A stretch of 64,000 nucleotides of DNA from Roseiarcus sp963836695 (GTDB taxonomy: Bacteria > Pseudomonadota > Alphaproteobacteria > Rhizobiales > Beijerinckiaceae): positions 310,001 to 374,000 of the forward strand of contig CAWIKX010000040.1 in assembly GCA_963836695.1 (NCBI GenBank). The letters run 5' to 3'. Numbering within the stretch: the stretch's first letter is position 1; every line of letters starts with the position of its first letter. Below are positions 44,188-52,437 of this stretch, piece by piece. The notes under the pieces are model-generated. The model had not been told where the DNA came from. It made no database searches and saw only the letters and a program-made list of their open reading frames with translations. A program made the translations under genes and the position numbers.

Positions 44188-46573
44188 CTACTGGCGGGTT
44201 TTCTCGGCTCGGACGCCCTCGATCATCTCGCGGATTTTGCTCGCAAGCGCCTCCATCAAGAACGGCTTCGTGACGATCTCCATCCCGGGCTCCAAGAAGG
44301 CGCTTCCGGCGGCGTCCTCGGCATATCCCGTCACGAACAGGACCTTAAGGCCTGGGCGCGTGAACTCGGGCGGCGTCCGCGAGCTGGCGCCCGTTCAAGC
44401 CTGGCAGGCCGATGTCGCTCACGAGAAGGTCCACGCGCTGCGGCGACTGCAGAATTCGTAGGGCGGCCGAGCTGTCTGCTGTTTCGAGCGCCTTATAGCC
44501 CAGATCGTTGAGGGCCTCTACGATAAGGAGGCGGACCACAGCTTCGTCCTCTACGATCAGAACAACTTCGTTGGCTTCAGCTCGATTGTCTCCTGAAAAC
44601 TCCTGGATGGGCGCGCCGACGGCATCACCGCTGTAACGCGGCAAACAAATCTCGACGGACGTCCCTTTGCCAAGTTCGCTATCGATCGTCACGGAGCCAT
44701 CCGACTGCCGTACAAACCCATAGATCATCGACAGGCCAAGCCCTGTGCCCTTGCCGATTGGTTTGGTGGTGTAGAATGGATCGAAGGCTCGCGCCTTGAC
44801 GCTCGGCGGCATTCCGACGCCAGTGTCGCTCACTCGAAAGCAGACGTACTCGCCAGGGCTCACGTCGCGGCGTCGCGCCTGGTGCCCCTCAAACACTTTG
44901 TTCGCAGTGTCGATCGTCATCACGCCGCCTTTTGGCATAGCGTCCCGCGCATTGATGGCTAGGTTCAGAAGCGCGTTTTCGAGTTGATTCGCGTCGCAAC
45001 GCGCGAGCCAAAGATCCTGCCCTGGAGCAACGCTCAGATCGATATTCTCGCCGAGGGAACGGCGCAGCAGTTCCTCGACGCTGCCGATCAGCTCATTAAG
45101 ATCCACGGGACGAGGATCGACGGGCTGGCGACGAGAGAAGGCCAGCAAACGATGGGTCAACGTCGCGGCGCGATTGGCCGAATCCAGAGCGCCGTTCAGA
45201 AAGGGATCCAGATCGCCGATCCGGCCTGCAGCGATTCTGCGCTTGACGATATCGAGAGCGCCAAGAATTCCTTGAAGGAGATTATTGAAGTCGTGAGCGA
45301 TACCGCCGGTCAGCTGCCCAAGCGCCTCCATTTTCTGGCTTTGTCGGAGCGCCTCCTCGGCTTGCATCAGCTGGCTCGTGCGCTGAGACACGCGCTGTTC
45401 AAGGGTCGCGTTGATGTCCGCCAACGTCTGTGCGGCGACCTTTTGGTCCTCGATGTCGGTATTGCTGCCGACCCAGCGCATGACGGCGCCATCGGCGCCG
45501 CGTATGGGAAACGCGCGAGCGAGATGCCAACGATATACGTCGCTCGCACTTCGGATCCGAAACTGCGCTTCATAGGGGCCGCCAGACGCCAGGGCGGCCC
45601 GCCAAAGCTCGTTGGCCGCCACCATATCTTCAGGATGGAGAAGGCTGCTCCACCCGTTCCCGTCAAGATTTCCTGGTTCGACGCCGCTATATTCGTAGAC
45701 GCGCGCGTTGAACCAATCGAGCTGGCCGTCCGGTCGCGCCGTCCATACGTGGTTAGGCATCGCTTGGGCGAGAGCGCGAAACTGCGCCTCGCTTTCCCGC
45801 AGGACTTCCTGAGCGGCGCGTCTTTCGTTGACGTCGCGGAAAATCGCGGTGATCAGAACGCGTGACTGACTCACCCAGCGCGCGAGCGACACTTCAAGGT
45901 AAGTCGTGGAGCCATCCTTGCGCCGCGCCTTCACCTCGACAGGCTGGCGCACGGCGTCGGCGTTGAGGACCGCCCGGCGCGTCTCGTTCCAGGCCGCACG
46001 ATCCTCGAAAAGCACGGCAGCCGACTGGCCTATCAGGTCTTTCGCCGCATAGCCGAGCTGCCGATCCGCCGCTGGATTGGCGAACTGTATGGCGCCCTCT
46101 TCGTCGAGCGTAAGAATGACGTCAGCGGCGCTGTCGACCACTGCATCATAGCGGGCATTTTGTCGCTCGCGTAACAGGCGTTCGCGCTTGACCGCGACGG
46201 ACACGTCGAAAATCTGGATCAAGCAGTAGCGCGCCGGCGGATAGTCGATCGCGCGCACTGTCACGTCGTGGATCATGTCCTGACCGGAGCGCGTTTTCAG
46301 CGGCAGTATCGTGGGATGCAGCGATTGGCTCAGGAGACGCGACGTGCCCGATTCCAGCGAAGCCGTGATGGCAAGCACAAGGTGCTTGACGCTGCCGGCA
46401 AGGAACAAATCCTCGAACCGCCTGCCGATCGCCTTCTCGGATGAAAGGGCGGTCGCGGACGCCAGCCACGCGTTCCATGCAACCACCCGGTGATTGCAGT
46501 CGAGAAGCGCGACCCCCAAGTCCACCGCATCGAACAGGGCCCAAGGCAGTTTTTCTTGCGTTGGGTCAAGCAT
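44188..46573 (-). CDS. PAS-domain hybrid sensor histidine kinase, C-terminal receiver frameshifted as read
   Basis: A soluble hybrid kinase of about 794 residues. Three PAS-type domains fill residues 1-390 (LGVALLDCNHRVVAWN; DEEGAIQFANPAADRQLGY; MPNHVWTARPDGQLDWFN). The kinase core follows: HisKA with phospho-His in LTGGIAHDFNNLLQGILG, N box LENALLNLAINARDAMP, G boxes DTGVGMPP and GKGTGLGLSM. The receiver begins VVLIVEDEAVVRLL with Asp in VSDIGLPGLNG. The frame then breaks at GAACTC (44362-44367); one base less gives GAGTC and continues RPGLKVLFVTGYAED... TKPFLMEAL to a stop at 44188. Last gene of the chemosensory operon; its start overlaps the CheC stop by eight bases. Confidence 0.88.
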
Positions 46574-47216
46574 TCGAAGGCGGCAGCGGGTCGCCCGCTG
46601 TTCGGCTAATGAATTCGTCCAGCAAGCGCTTCAGGGCCTCGAGCGAAGGTAAGTCCATCAGCAGCGCGATGTACCCCTGGATATCGTGCTTGCGAACTGA
46701 AAAGTTGATGTAGACAAACAAGACGAAATCGCCGGCCTCGGGCGGTGGCGGAAGGCTGAACAGCGCCGTGCTGTCGCCGCGCAGGATTTCCGGTAGGGAT
46801 ATCGTCAAGGTCCGCTGCAGCAGGTTGGCGATGGTGGAGAGGCAGCCGTTTAAGATAATATTGCCGGTCTCGGCGAGCGCTTCATGTTCGAGTTCGAGAA
46901 TGTCCTCTAGCGAAAGGCCTCCATTGGTGACGGCGCGGACGAGTTCGAGACTGCGTGTTTCTGGAAAGATGAGCAGCCCTCGGCCGTTGATGTCGCCGTC
47001 GAACACCTGGTGCACCGCGACGAGCCTATTGGGCTCCTTTCCCAAGTGTTCTATCGCCCGTAGACGCGCGATCAGTTCTACGCTCGGCACCGACAGCAGG
47101 ACTTGCTCGCCGACCATTTCTCGCAAACTGAGCGCGGCCTTGCTGACCCCGAGGTTGACGAGTTCGGTTAGCGCGTCGAGCTCGAGTTCGTTCAGGGTGG
47201 ACGAGGCTTCGCTCAT
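46566..47216 (-). CDS. cheC: CheC-family CheY-P phosphatase
   Basis: A 216-residue CheC/CheX-type phosphatase that would dephosphorylate a CheY-like receiver. It has both active-site helices of CheC: Glu18 and Asn21 in LTELVNLGVSKAAL, and Glu116 and Asn119 in ALAETGNIILNGC, each with the E-x2-N spacing. Its ATG overlaps the stop of the upstream CheY (ATGA) and its own end overlaps the hybrid kinase start by eight bases. CheC is less common than CheZ or phosphate-sink schemes in alphaproteobacteria, which makes its place in this operon notable. Confidence 0.85.
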   Translation of the reverse strand: MSEASSTLNELELDALTELVNLGVSKAALSLREMVGEQVLLSVPSVELIARLRAIEHLGKEPNRLVAVHQVFDGDINGRGLLIFPETRSLELVRAVTNGGLSLEDILELEHEALAETGNIILNGCLSTIANLLQRTLTISLPEILRGDSTALFSLPPPPEAGDFVLFVYINFSVRKHDIQGYIALLMDLPSLEALKRLLDEFISRTAGDPLPPSNA

Positions 47217-47596
47217 CCCCTCGCAGCCCGAATCTGCCGAACGGCGCCGTCGAGAAAATCTCGTAGCGCCGGTTCTGTGAGCGGCTTCGACAAGAAGACG
47301 GCGCCCGCCGCGTTTGCTCGGTCGACGACCTCTTGTTGATGATTTGCGGAAATCACCGCGACGGGCATCGCAGGACGCATCCGGCGAAGCTGCGCCGCTA
47401 GATCCAGGCCGTCCCGCCCCGGCATATTGAAGTCCAGGACGGCAAGATCTGGTTTTTGCTCTTCGAGCGCCACAAACGCCTCGTCGGCGTTGGCCGCCTC
47501 GAGACGGGTCCAGTCAGGGCAAAGCCCCCCCAACAGCTTGGCGACCGCCATGCGCGCCAGCTTGCTATCGTCGACCACGAGAACTGTAAAAGCCAT
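47213..47596 (-). CDS. cheY: Single-domain response regulator (CheY-like)
   Basis: A 127-residue receiver domain with nothing attached. Acidic pocket DDSK at residues 9-12, phospho-acceptor Asp in DLAVLDFNMPGRDG, Thr/Ser position VISANH, and Lys in FLSKPLTEPAL. It lies between CheA and CheC and overlaps CheC by four bases, so it is the likely output regulator and the substrate of both. No flagellar genes are in the window, so its target may be something other than a motor. Confidence 0.9.
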   Translation of the reverse strand: MAFTVLVVDDSKLARMAVAKLLGGLCPDWTRLEAANADEAFVALEEQKPDLAVLDFNMPGRDGLDLAAQLRRMRPAMPVAVISANHQQEVVDRANAAGAVFLSKPLTEPALRDFLDGAVRQIRAARG

Positions 47597-47649
47597 GTAA
47601 CCTCAACCACAGAGCGAGCCCAAAATTCGAAAGTCCGTTCAACAAGCAG

Positions 47650-49530
47650 TCAGCGTAGCACTTCCTTGATGTCGAGAACCAGGAGCACCCCGCCGTCGCC
47701 GAGCATGGTCGTTCCCGCTATTTGGGGAATTCCAGTCAAAAGGCCCTCTGCCGGCTTGAGCATAACGTCCATGCGCGCCCCAAGCCTATCAACTTCGAGA
47801 CCGCCCAGCACGCCACCGCTCGACGCCACGACAACCGTCGCGTCCGAGCTTGATTCCGCCCTTGCCCAGCCCAGGGTCCGGGCTAGCCCGATTAAGGGGA
47901 TAGTCCGATTGCGCAACACGAAAGCATGGGCTTGACCGACGGGCCGGATCTCGTCGCGGCGGACGCGGATGGTTTCGATGACCGCGTCCAATGGAATGCC
48001 ATACAATTGACCGCCCGCCTCAACCGTCATGACCCGCGTCATCATCACGCTGAAGGGAAGCACGAACCGCACGGTGCTGCCGGCGCCATTGCGCGTCTCC
48101 AGTTGGACGCGTCCTCCCAACCGTTCGATGGACGCTCGCACCGCATCCATGCCCACGCCGCGCCCCGACAAGTCGGTGACGTCGGCGGCCGTCGAGAAGC
48201 CTGGCATGAAGATGAGGTCGATGACGGCTCCATCGCTCATGCCGCTGACGGCATCGGCGCTCGCCAAGCCCCGCTCAATGGCTTCCTGACGAATACGATC
48301 CGCATTGATTCCTCGGCCGTCGTCCTCCACCTCGATGACGACATGTTCGCCCTCGCGGCGCGCGCGCAGACAGATCGTGGCGATCGCGGCCTTCCTCGCG
48401 GCCGCGCGTTCCGCGCCGGACTCGACGCCGTGATCCATCGCGTTACGCACCACGTGAAGCAGCGGCTCGAACAGCATTTCGACGATCGCCTTGTCTGCTT
48501 GGGTCTCCTCGCCCTCGATGACCAGCCGCACGGGCTTCGCCAAAAACTCGGACATTTCCCGCACAAGCCGCGAAAACCGTTGAAACACGCGGCGCAGCGG
48601 AAGGATCCGTAATTCCAGCACGGCTCTTTGCAGCCCGTCGATCAGGCGGTCGAGTTTGCCGTACTCGCTCACAATAGCCGCGGAGAGCACGTTGTCGCTC
48701 TCCTGCGCCAGCATCGCGATATGTCCGATGGCGTTCTTTGCAACGGTCAATTCTCCGGTGAGGCTTACGAGCGCATCCACCCGCTGGGCTTCGACCCGGA
48801 GCAAGCGAGAGGTGGGATCGGGCCGGATTGCGTCCGGCGCAATCGGATCCGGCGAAGGCGTCTCGTTCAGGCTCTCGATCGCCGATTCGATAGCGCGGGC
48901 GACGCTGGTCGGGTCCAGGCCGGCCAGGCTTTCTGTGAGGGCGTCGACTATGCGCTCCGCGGCGCCGGAGCGTCCGAGATAGCGAAATACATTAGCCGCT
49001 ACGCGCCCGGCCGACGCGATCCGACCCTCGAGTCCCTCCCCGCGGACGGCGAGCAACGAGATCTGCTCCCGCAGAACTGCGACTGCCACGGAAGAGGCGG
49101 CCGCCTGCGGTCCGACAGCCGTCGCTGCAACTTTCAGCGCCTCGATCGCGGCTTGGCCGGTCGCGAAGCGGACCGCGAGTCGATCCGCCGCAGCGTCGGC
49201 GTCGCTGGGGACCTCACCGTTCTCCTCGATCGAATCGAGCCATTGAACCACTTGGTCCACGCAAGCGAGGCAATCGCCGATGAGTCCCGCGGTGACCGCA
49301 CGCTCGCCCCGGCGAACCATCGATAGGACGTCCTCGGCGGCGTGCATCGCGCGCCCCATTGCGGCGAAATCCACGATTCCCGCACCCCCTTTGAGCGTGT
49401 GAAATGCGCGGAAGGCGCCATCCAGACCCCCTCGGTCGTCAGGCTCACGCTCCAACGCCAGAAGGTCGGCGGTAGCCTGCTCGACGAGTTCGCGCGCCTC
49501 CACCAGAAACTGCTCGAGGAATTCGTTCAT
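47650..49530 (-). CDS. cheA: Chemotaxis histidine kinase CheA
   Basis: A 626-residue CheA. HPt domain with phospho-His44 in AFHTLKGGAGIV, a long linker without a recognisable P2 motif, dimerisation domain (VDALVSLTGELTVAKN), HATPase with N box VVRNAMDHGVE, G1 EVEDDGRGIN, G2 GRGVGMDAVR, and a C-terminal CheW-like domain ending in LDIKEVLR. The ATG at 49530 overlaps the stop of the preceding receiver gene (ATGA). The frame is open upstream of this ATG only because the preceding gene is frameshifted, so a 773-residue receiver-CheA fusion would be an artefact. Confidence 0.9.
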   Translation of the reverse strand: MNEFLEQFLVEARELVEQATADLLALEREPDDRGGLDGAFRAFHTLKGGAGIVDFAAMGRAMHAAEDVLSMVRRGERAVTAGLIGDCLACVDQVVQWLDSIEENGEVPSDADAAADRLAVRFATGQAAIEALKVAATAVGPQAAASSVAVAVLREQISLLAVRGEGLEGRIASAGRVAANVFRYLGRSGAAERIVDALTESLAGLDPTSVARAIESAIESLNETPSPDPIAPDAIRPDPTSRLLRVEAQRVDALVSLTGELTVAKNAIGHIAMLAQESDNVLSAAIVSEYGKLDRLIDGLQRAVLELRILPLRRVFQRFSRLVREMSEFLAKPVRLVIEGEETQADKAIVEMLFEPLLHVVRNAMDHGVESGAERAAARKAAIATICLRARREGEHVVIEVEDDGRGINADRIRQEAIERGLASADAVSGMSDGAVIDLIFMPGFSTAADVTDLSGRGVGMDAVRASIERLGGRVQLETRNGAGSTVRFVLPFSVMMTRVMTVEAGGQLYGIPLDAVIETIRVRRDEIRPVGQAHAFVLRNRTIPLIGLARTLGWARAESSSDATVVVASSGGVLGGLEVDRLGARMDVMLKPAEGLLTGIPQIAGTTMLGDGGVLLVLDIKEVLR

Positions 49531-49914
49531 TGGGGAGCGCCGCAGAGCATCGACATGTAGCGTACGAGATCTTCGGGCCCGATCGGCTTGGCGTAGTAGA
49601 AATTGGCGCCGGCGGCGCGCGCGGCGGCAACGTCGGCGGCGCTCGAACTCGGTGCTGGTGACGAGCGCGGGAATTGAGGACAGTGGCAAAGCGTTCCGCC
49701 TCAGCGCGCTGAGGAAGGTGACGCCGTCCATAAGCGGCATATTGATGTCAACGATCAGCGCGTCCGGCGGACTGACGAGCAGTCTTTCGAGCGCTTCGAG
49801 GCCGTTAAGCGCCTCTTCGACTTCAAAGCCGGCCCCCTCCAGGATCTGTCGATAGTAAAGCCTGACGAGGTGGGCGTCGTCCACGATCAGGATGCGAATC
49901 TTGCGGTCAGCCAC
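49527..49914 (-). pseudogene. Single-domain response regulator (CheY-like), frameshifted as read
   Basis: A receiver of 128 residues if one extra base is removed. The N-terminal part reads RILIVDDAHLVRLYYRQIL and ALIVDINMPLMDG (phospho-Asp); after VTSTE the frame is lost. In the next frame SSAADVAAARAAGANFYYAKPIGPEDLVRYM completes the domain with the conserved Lys and ends at a TGA that overlaps the CheA ATG. The break is at GAACTC (49645-49650, GAGTTC on the coding strand); removal of one base restores GAGTC. The GTG start at 49914 overlaps the CheR stop by eight bases. Probably intact in the cell. Confidence 0.85.
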
Positions 49915-50758
49915 GCGGCGCCTCTGGAGGCCTGCGATAAACGATGGCGTCCGCGAACCGACAGACTTCAAATAGCGGGGAGATGCGGCTCATCAATTCC
50001 GCGTGGCCCAGGCAGATATATCCCCCGGGCGCAAGGCTCTCATAGAGATTCTCCGCCGCCACGCGACGTGACGTGTCGTCAAAATAGATCAGAAGGTTAC
50101 GGCAGAAGATAACGTCAAACAGGCCGTGGGCCCGCGTTGCGGTCCGCTCGACGATGTTGGTCGGGGTGAAGCGCACCGATTGGCGCAACTCGTCGAGGAT
50201 CTGCCACTGTTCCGGGCCGGCAGGCGTAAAATATTTGTCAGTCAGCGCCGCACTCACACGCATGAGCGCGCGCTCGCCGAAAATGCCGGCGCGGGCGGCT
50301 TCCAGGGCGTTCGTGTCGATATCCGAGGCGACGATTTCGACCTCGTGGGCGTCCACTTCGGGCCAGTTCTCCAATAGCCAGATCGCGATCGAATATGGTT
50401 CCTCGCCCGTCGAACACGGAACGGACCAGATTCGCATCGTCTCGCTCGGCGGCTTCGCGCGCAAGCGCTCCTGAAGCAGATCGGACGTTAGACACGCGAA
50501 CTGGTAGTCCTCCCGAAAGAAATAGGTTTCGTTGACCGTCGAGGCGTTGATCAGCTCTTCCAACTCGCCCTGCGCGTTTGCGCGGAGGCGCGCAAAATAG
50601 CTGGCGAACGAGGCCGATCCGGTCGCGATCATACGATCTTCGACGCGCCGTTCCAGAAAATAGCGCCGTGCCTCCGTGAAGGCCATACCCGTATGACGAT
50701 ACAGATAATCGCACAGCCGGCGATATTCTTCGGCGTCAAGCAGCTTAAACTCAACCAC
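49907..50758 (-). CDS. cheR: Protein-glutamate O-methyltransferase CheR
   Basis: A 283-residue SAM-dependent enzyme that methylates glutamates in MCP signalling helices. N-terminal helical domain (YRRLCDYLYRHTGMAF), then the catalytic domain with the SAM loop VPCSTGEEPYSIAIW, EIVASDIDTNALEAARAG, and the family hallmark FDVIFCRNLLIYFD. The start is a GTG at 50758 that overlaps the end of the HEAT protein; a longer open frame exists upstream but reads as noise. There is no C-terminal pentapeptide tail or TPR. It pairs with CheB in the same operon. Confidence 0.92.
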   Translation of the reverse strand: MVEFKLLDAEEYRRLCDYLYRHTGMAFTEARRYFLERRVEDRMIATGSASFASYFARLRANAQGELEELINASTVNETYFFREDYQFACLTSDLLQERLRAKPPSETMRIWSVPCSTGEEPYSIAIWLLENWPEVDAHEVEIVASDIDTNALEAARAGIFGERALMRVSAALTDKYFTPAGPEQWQILDELRQSVRFTPTNIVERTATRAHGLFDVIFCRNLLIYFDDTSRRVAAENLYESLAPGGYICLGHAELMSRISPLFEVCRFADAIVYRRPPEAPRG

Positions 50759-51365
50759 GAGGCGCCGTCGGCACGCCGCCCAGCCGATCGACGACAACCT
50801 TGATCGCAAAACCGAGGAACGGATCGTCTGGAAAACGTCGGGCGCAACGAGAAAGGGCCGGCGCCGCCGCCACGTCCGCGATCTCGCCCAACGCTTCCAC
50901 GGCTGCGGCGCAAACATTGGCTTCCGGCTCGGTTTCGATCAACGCGCACAACCAGCGCGGTCCGTCGGCTCCGCCCAGGTCGCGCACGAGATCACAAGCG
51001 AGCAGCCGCACATCCGGGTCCGGGTCGGTGAGCAGACCCGGCAGGTATGGCCGACACGCATCCTGCATCGCGCGAAGTGCGTCCATCGCGCCCGTGCGCA
51101 TATTGGCGTCGTCGACCCGAAGATAAGGCAATGCGATCTGGGCGCTTTCCGGAGTGGCGATTCGCGCAAGCGCGGTAAAAATCGCTTCGCGCACGCGCGG
51201 GTCGCGCTCGTGCGCCAGCGCTTCGGCGAGGGACGGAATGGCGGCAGGATCGCACGCTGCGCGCGCCGCGGCCCAGCGTTCGTCAGGTGACGCGCCCGCC
51301 AATGAGACGAGCGCCTCGGGCGAAGCGCCCCCGGCCTTGTCAGACGCGTTGCGGATGAGCGGCAT
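50751..51365 (-). CDS. HEAT-repeat protein within the chemosensory operon
   Basis: A 204-residue all-helical protein composed of HEAT/PBS-lyase-type repeats of about 30 residues: SLAEALAHERDPRVREAIFTALARI, ALPYLRVDDANMRTGAMDALRAM, GLLTDPDPDVRLLACDLVRDLG and EPEANVCAAAVEALGEI. No catalytic residues. Repeat proteins of this kind act as docking scaffolds. It overlaps CheB (26 bases) and CheR (8 bases), so it is an integral member of the pathway, probably bridging components or coupling the array to a non-flagellar output; that role is inference. Confidence 0.8.
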   Translation of the reverse strand: MPLIRNASDKAGGASPEALVSLAGASPDERWAAARAACDPAAIPSLAEALAHERDPRVREAIFTALARIATPESAQIALPYLRVDDANMRTGAMDALRAMQDACRPYLPGLLTDPDPDVRLLACDLVRDLGGADGPRWLCALIETEPEANVCAAAVEALGEIADVAAAPALSRCARRFPDDPFLGFAIKVVVDRLGGVPTAPRG

Positions 51366-52437
51366 GCAGGGGCGCTAGTTTTCTCAGTTGCTCCGCGATA
51401 TTCGGAAGGGGCAGGACCCAGGTCGCTCCTCCCGCCTCCACGAGTTTTCCTGGCATGCCCCACACCACAGCCGTTTCCTCCGCCTCAGCGATCGTCCTCC
51501 CCCCTAACGCGCGAAGCCTCGTCATCGTTGCAGCGCCGTCATCGCCCATTCCGGTCATCAGGACGCCGACGAGGAGGCTCGGCGAAACCTGCGCGATGGC
51601 GCTCTCCACCAACCGGTCGGCGCTCGGACGCCATGGACGCCCCGTGTCCGCCGGGGCTGGAGACGCCACGAGATCGCCGGCGATCCTCGAAATGACGACA
51701 TCGCCGTCGCCGCGCCCGATATAGGCGTGGCCCCGTTCGAGCGCCGTCGGGCGCGTTACCTCGCTGACGCCGATGGCGCAGATGCCATCGAGCCGGCGGG
51801 CGAGCGCGCCGGTGAAGTTCACCGGCATGTGCTGAGCGATGACGAGGGGCCAGGGAAAGGTTGACGGCAATCCGCCGAGCATCGTCTCTAGCGCCGGGGG
51901 CCCACCGGTCGAGGCGCCCACCACCACAAGTCCATCTCCCTTCGCCCGCAAGGGCGCCTCGCCGCCGCCAATACGTGGGCGCGCCGGCGCGCTTCCGCCG
52001 AAACGATGCTGAACCCGTTCGCGCAAGCGAAGACTCGCCTTAGGCTTGGAGCTCGCGGACGCACGCACCTTGGCGACGAAGAGTGGTCCGAACGTGTCCA
52101 TATGCAGGGAAAGCACGCCCTCAGGCTTTGGCACGAAGTCCACCGCGCCCAGACGCAACGCCTCAAGCGTCACGTCCGCGCCCTCGCCGGTCAGTGAAGA
52201 AACCATCAGCACCGGCCGAGGATGCTCGATCATGATCCGGTCGAGGCAGGCCAGGCCGTCCATGCCGGGCATATGAATATCGAGCGTGACGACATCGGGA
52301 TTCAAGGCGGCGAGCTTCTCCAGCCCTTCCGCGCCGCTGCGGGCGAAATAGACCTCGAACTCGGTGACGTCGCCGAGGACGCGGCCCAGCAGCTTGCGCA
52401 TGAGAGCCGAGTCGTCGATGACGAGGACCTTGATCAT
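51340..52437 (-). CDS. cheB: Protein-glutamate methylesterase CheB
   Basis: A 365-residue CheB. The N-terminal receiver has DDSALMRKLLG, phospho-Asp in VTLDIHMPGMDG and Lys in FVPKPEG. The methylesterase domain carries the catalytic Ser in VVGASTGGPPALE, His in IAQHMPVNFTGALARRLD and Asp in MTGMGDDGA. It removes methyl groups added by CheR and resets the receptor. Its ATG overlaps the stop of the triple-CheW gene (ATGA) and its end overlaps the HEAT gene by 26 bases. Confidence 0.93.
   Translation of the reverse strand: MIKVLVIDDSALMRKLLGRVLGDVTEFEVYFARSGAEGLEKLAALNPDVVTLDIHMPGMDGLACLDRIMIEHPRPVLMVSSLTGEGADVTLEALRLGAVDFVPKPEGVLSLHMDTFGPLFVAKVRASASSKPKASLRLRERVQHRFGGSAPARPRIGGGEAPLRAKGDGLVVVGASTGGPPALETMLGGLPSTFPWPLVIAQHMPVNFTGALARRLDGICAIGVSEVTRPTALERGHAYIGRGDGDVVISRIAGDLVASPAPADTGRPWRPSADRLVESAIAQVSPSLLVGVLMTGMGDDGAATMTRLRALGGRTIAEAEETAVVWGMPGKLVEAGGATWVLPLPNIAEQLRKLAPLHAAHPQRV

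Noticed and set aside
47650..49971. A 773-residue receiver-CheA fusion
   Set aside because: The middle reads as Arg-rich noise. The next frame continues the receiver perfectly to a TGA that overlaps the CheA ATG, so it is two genes with an inserted base.
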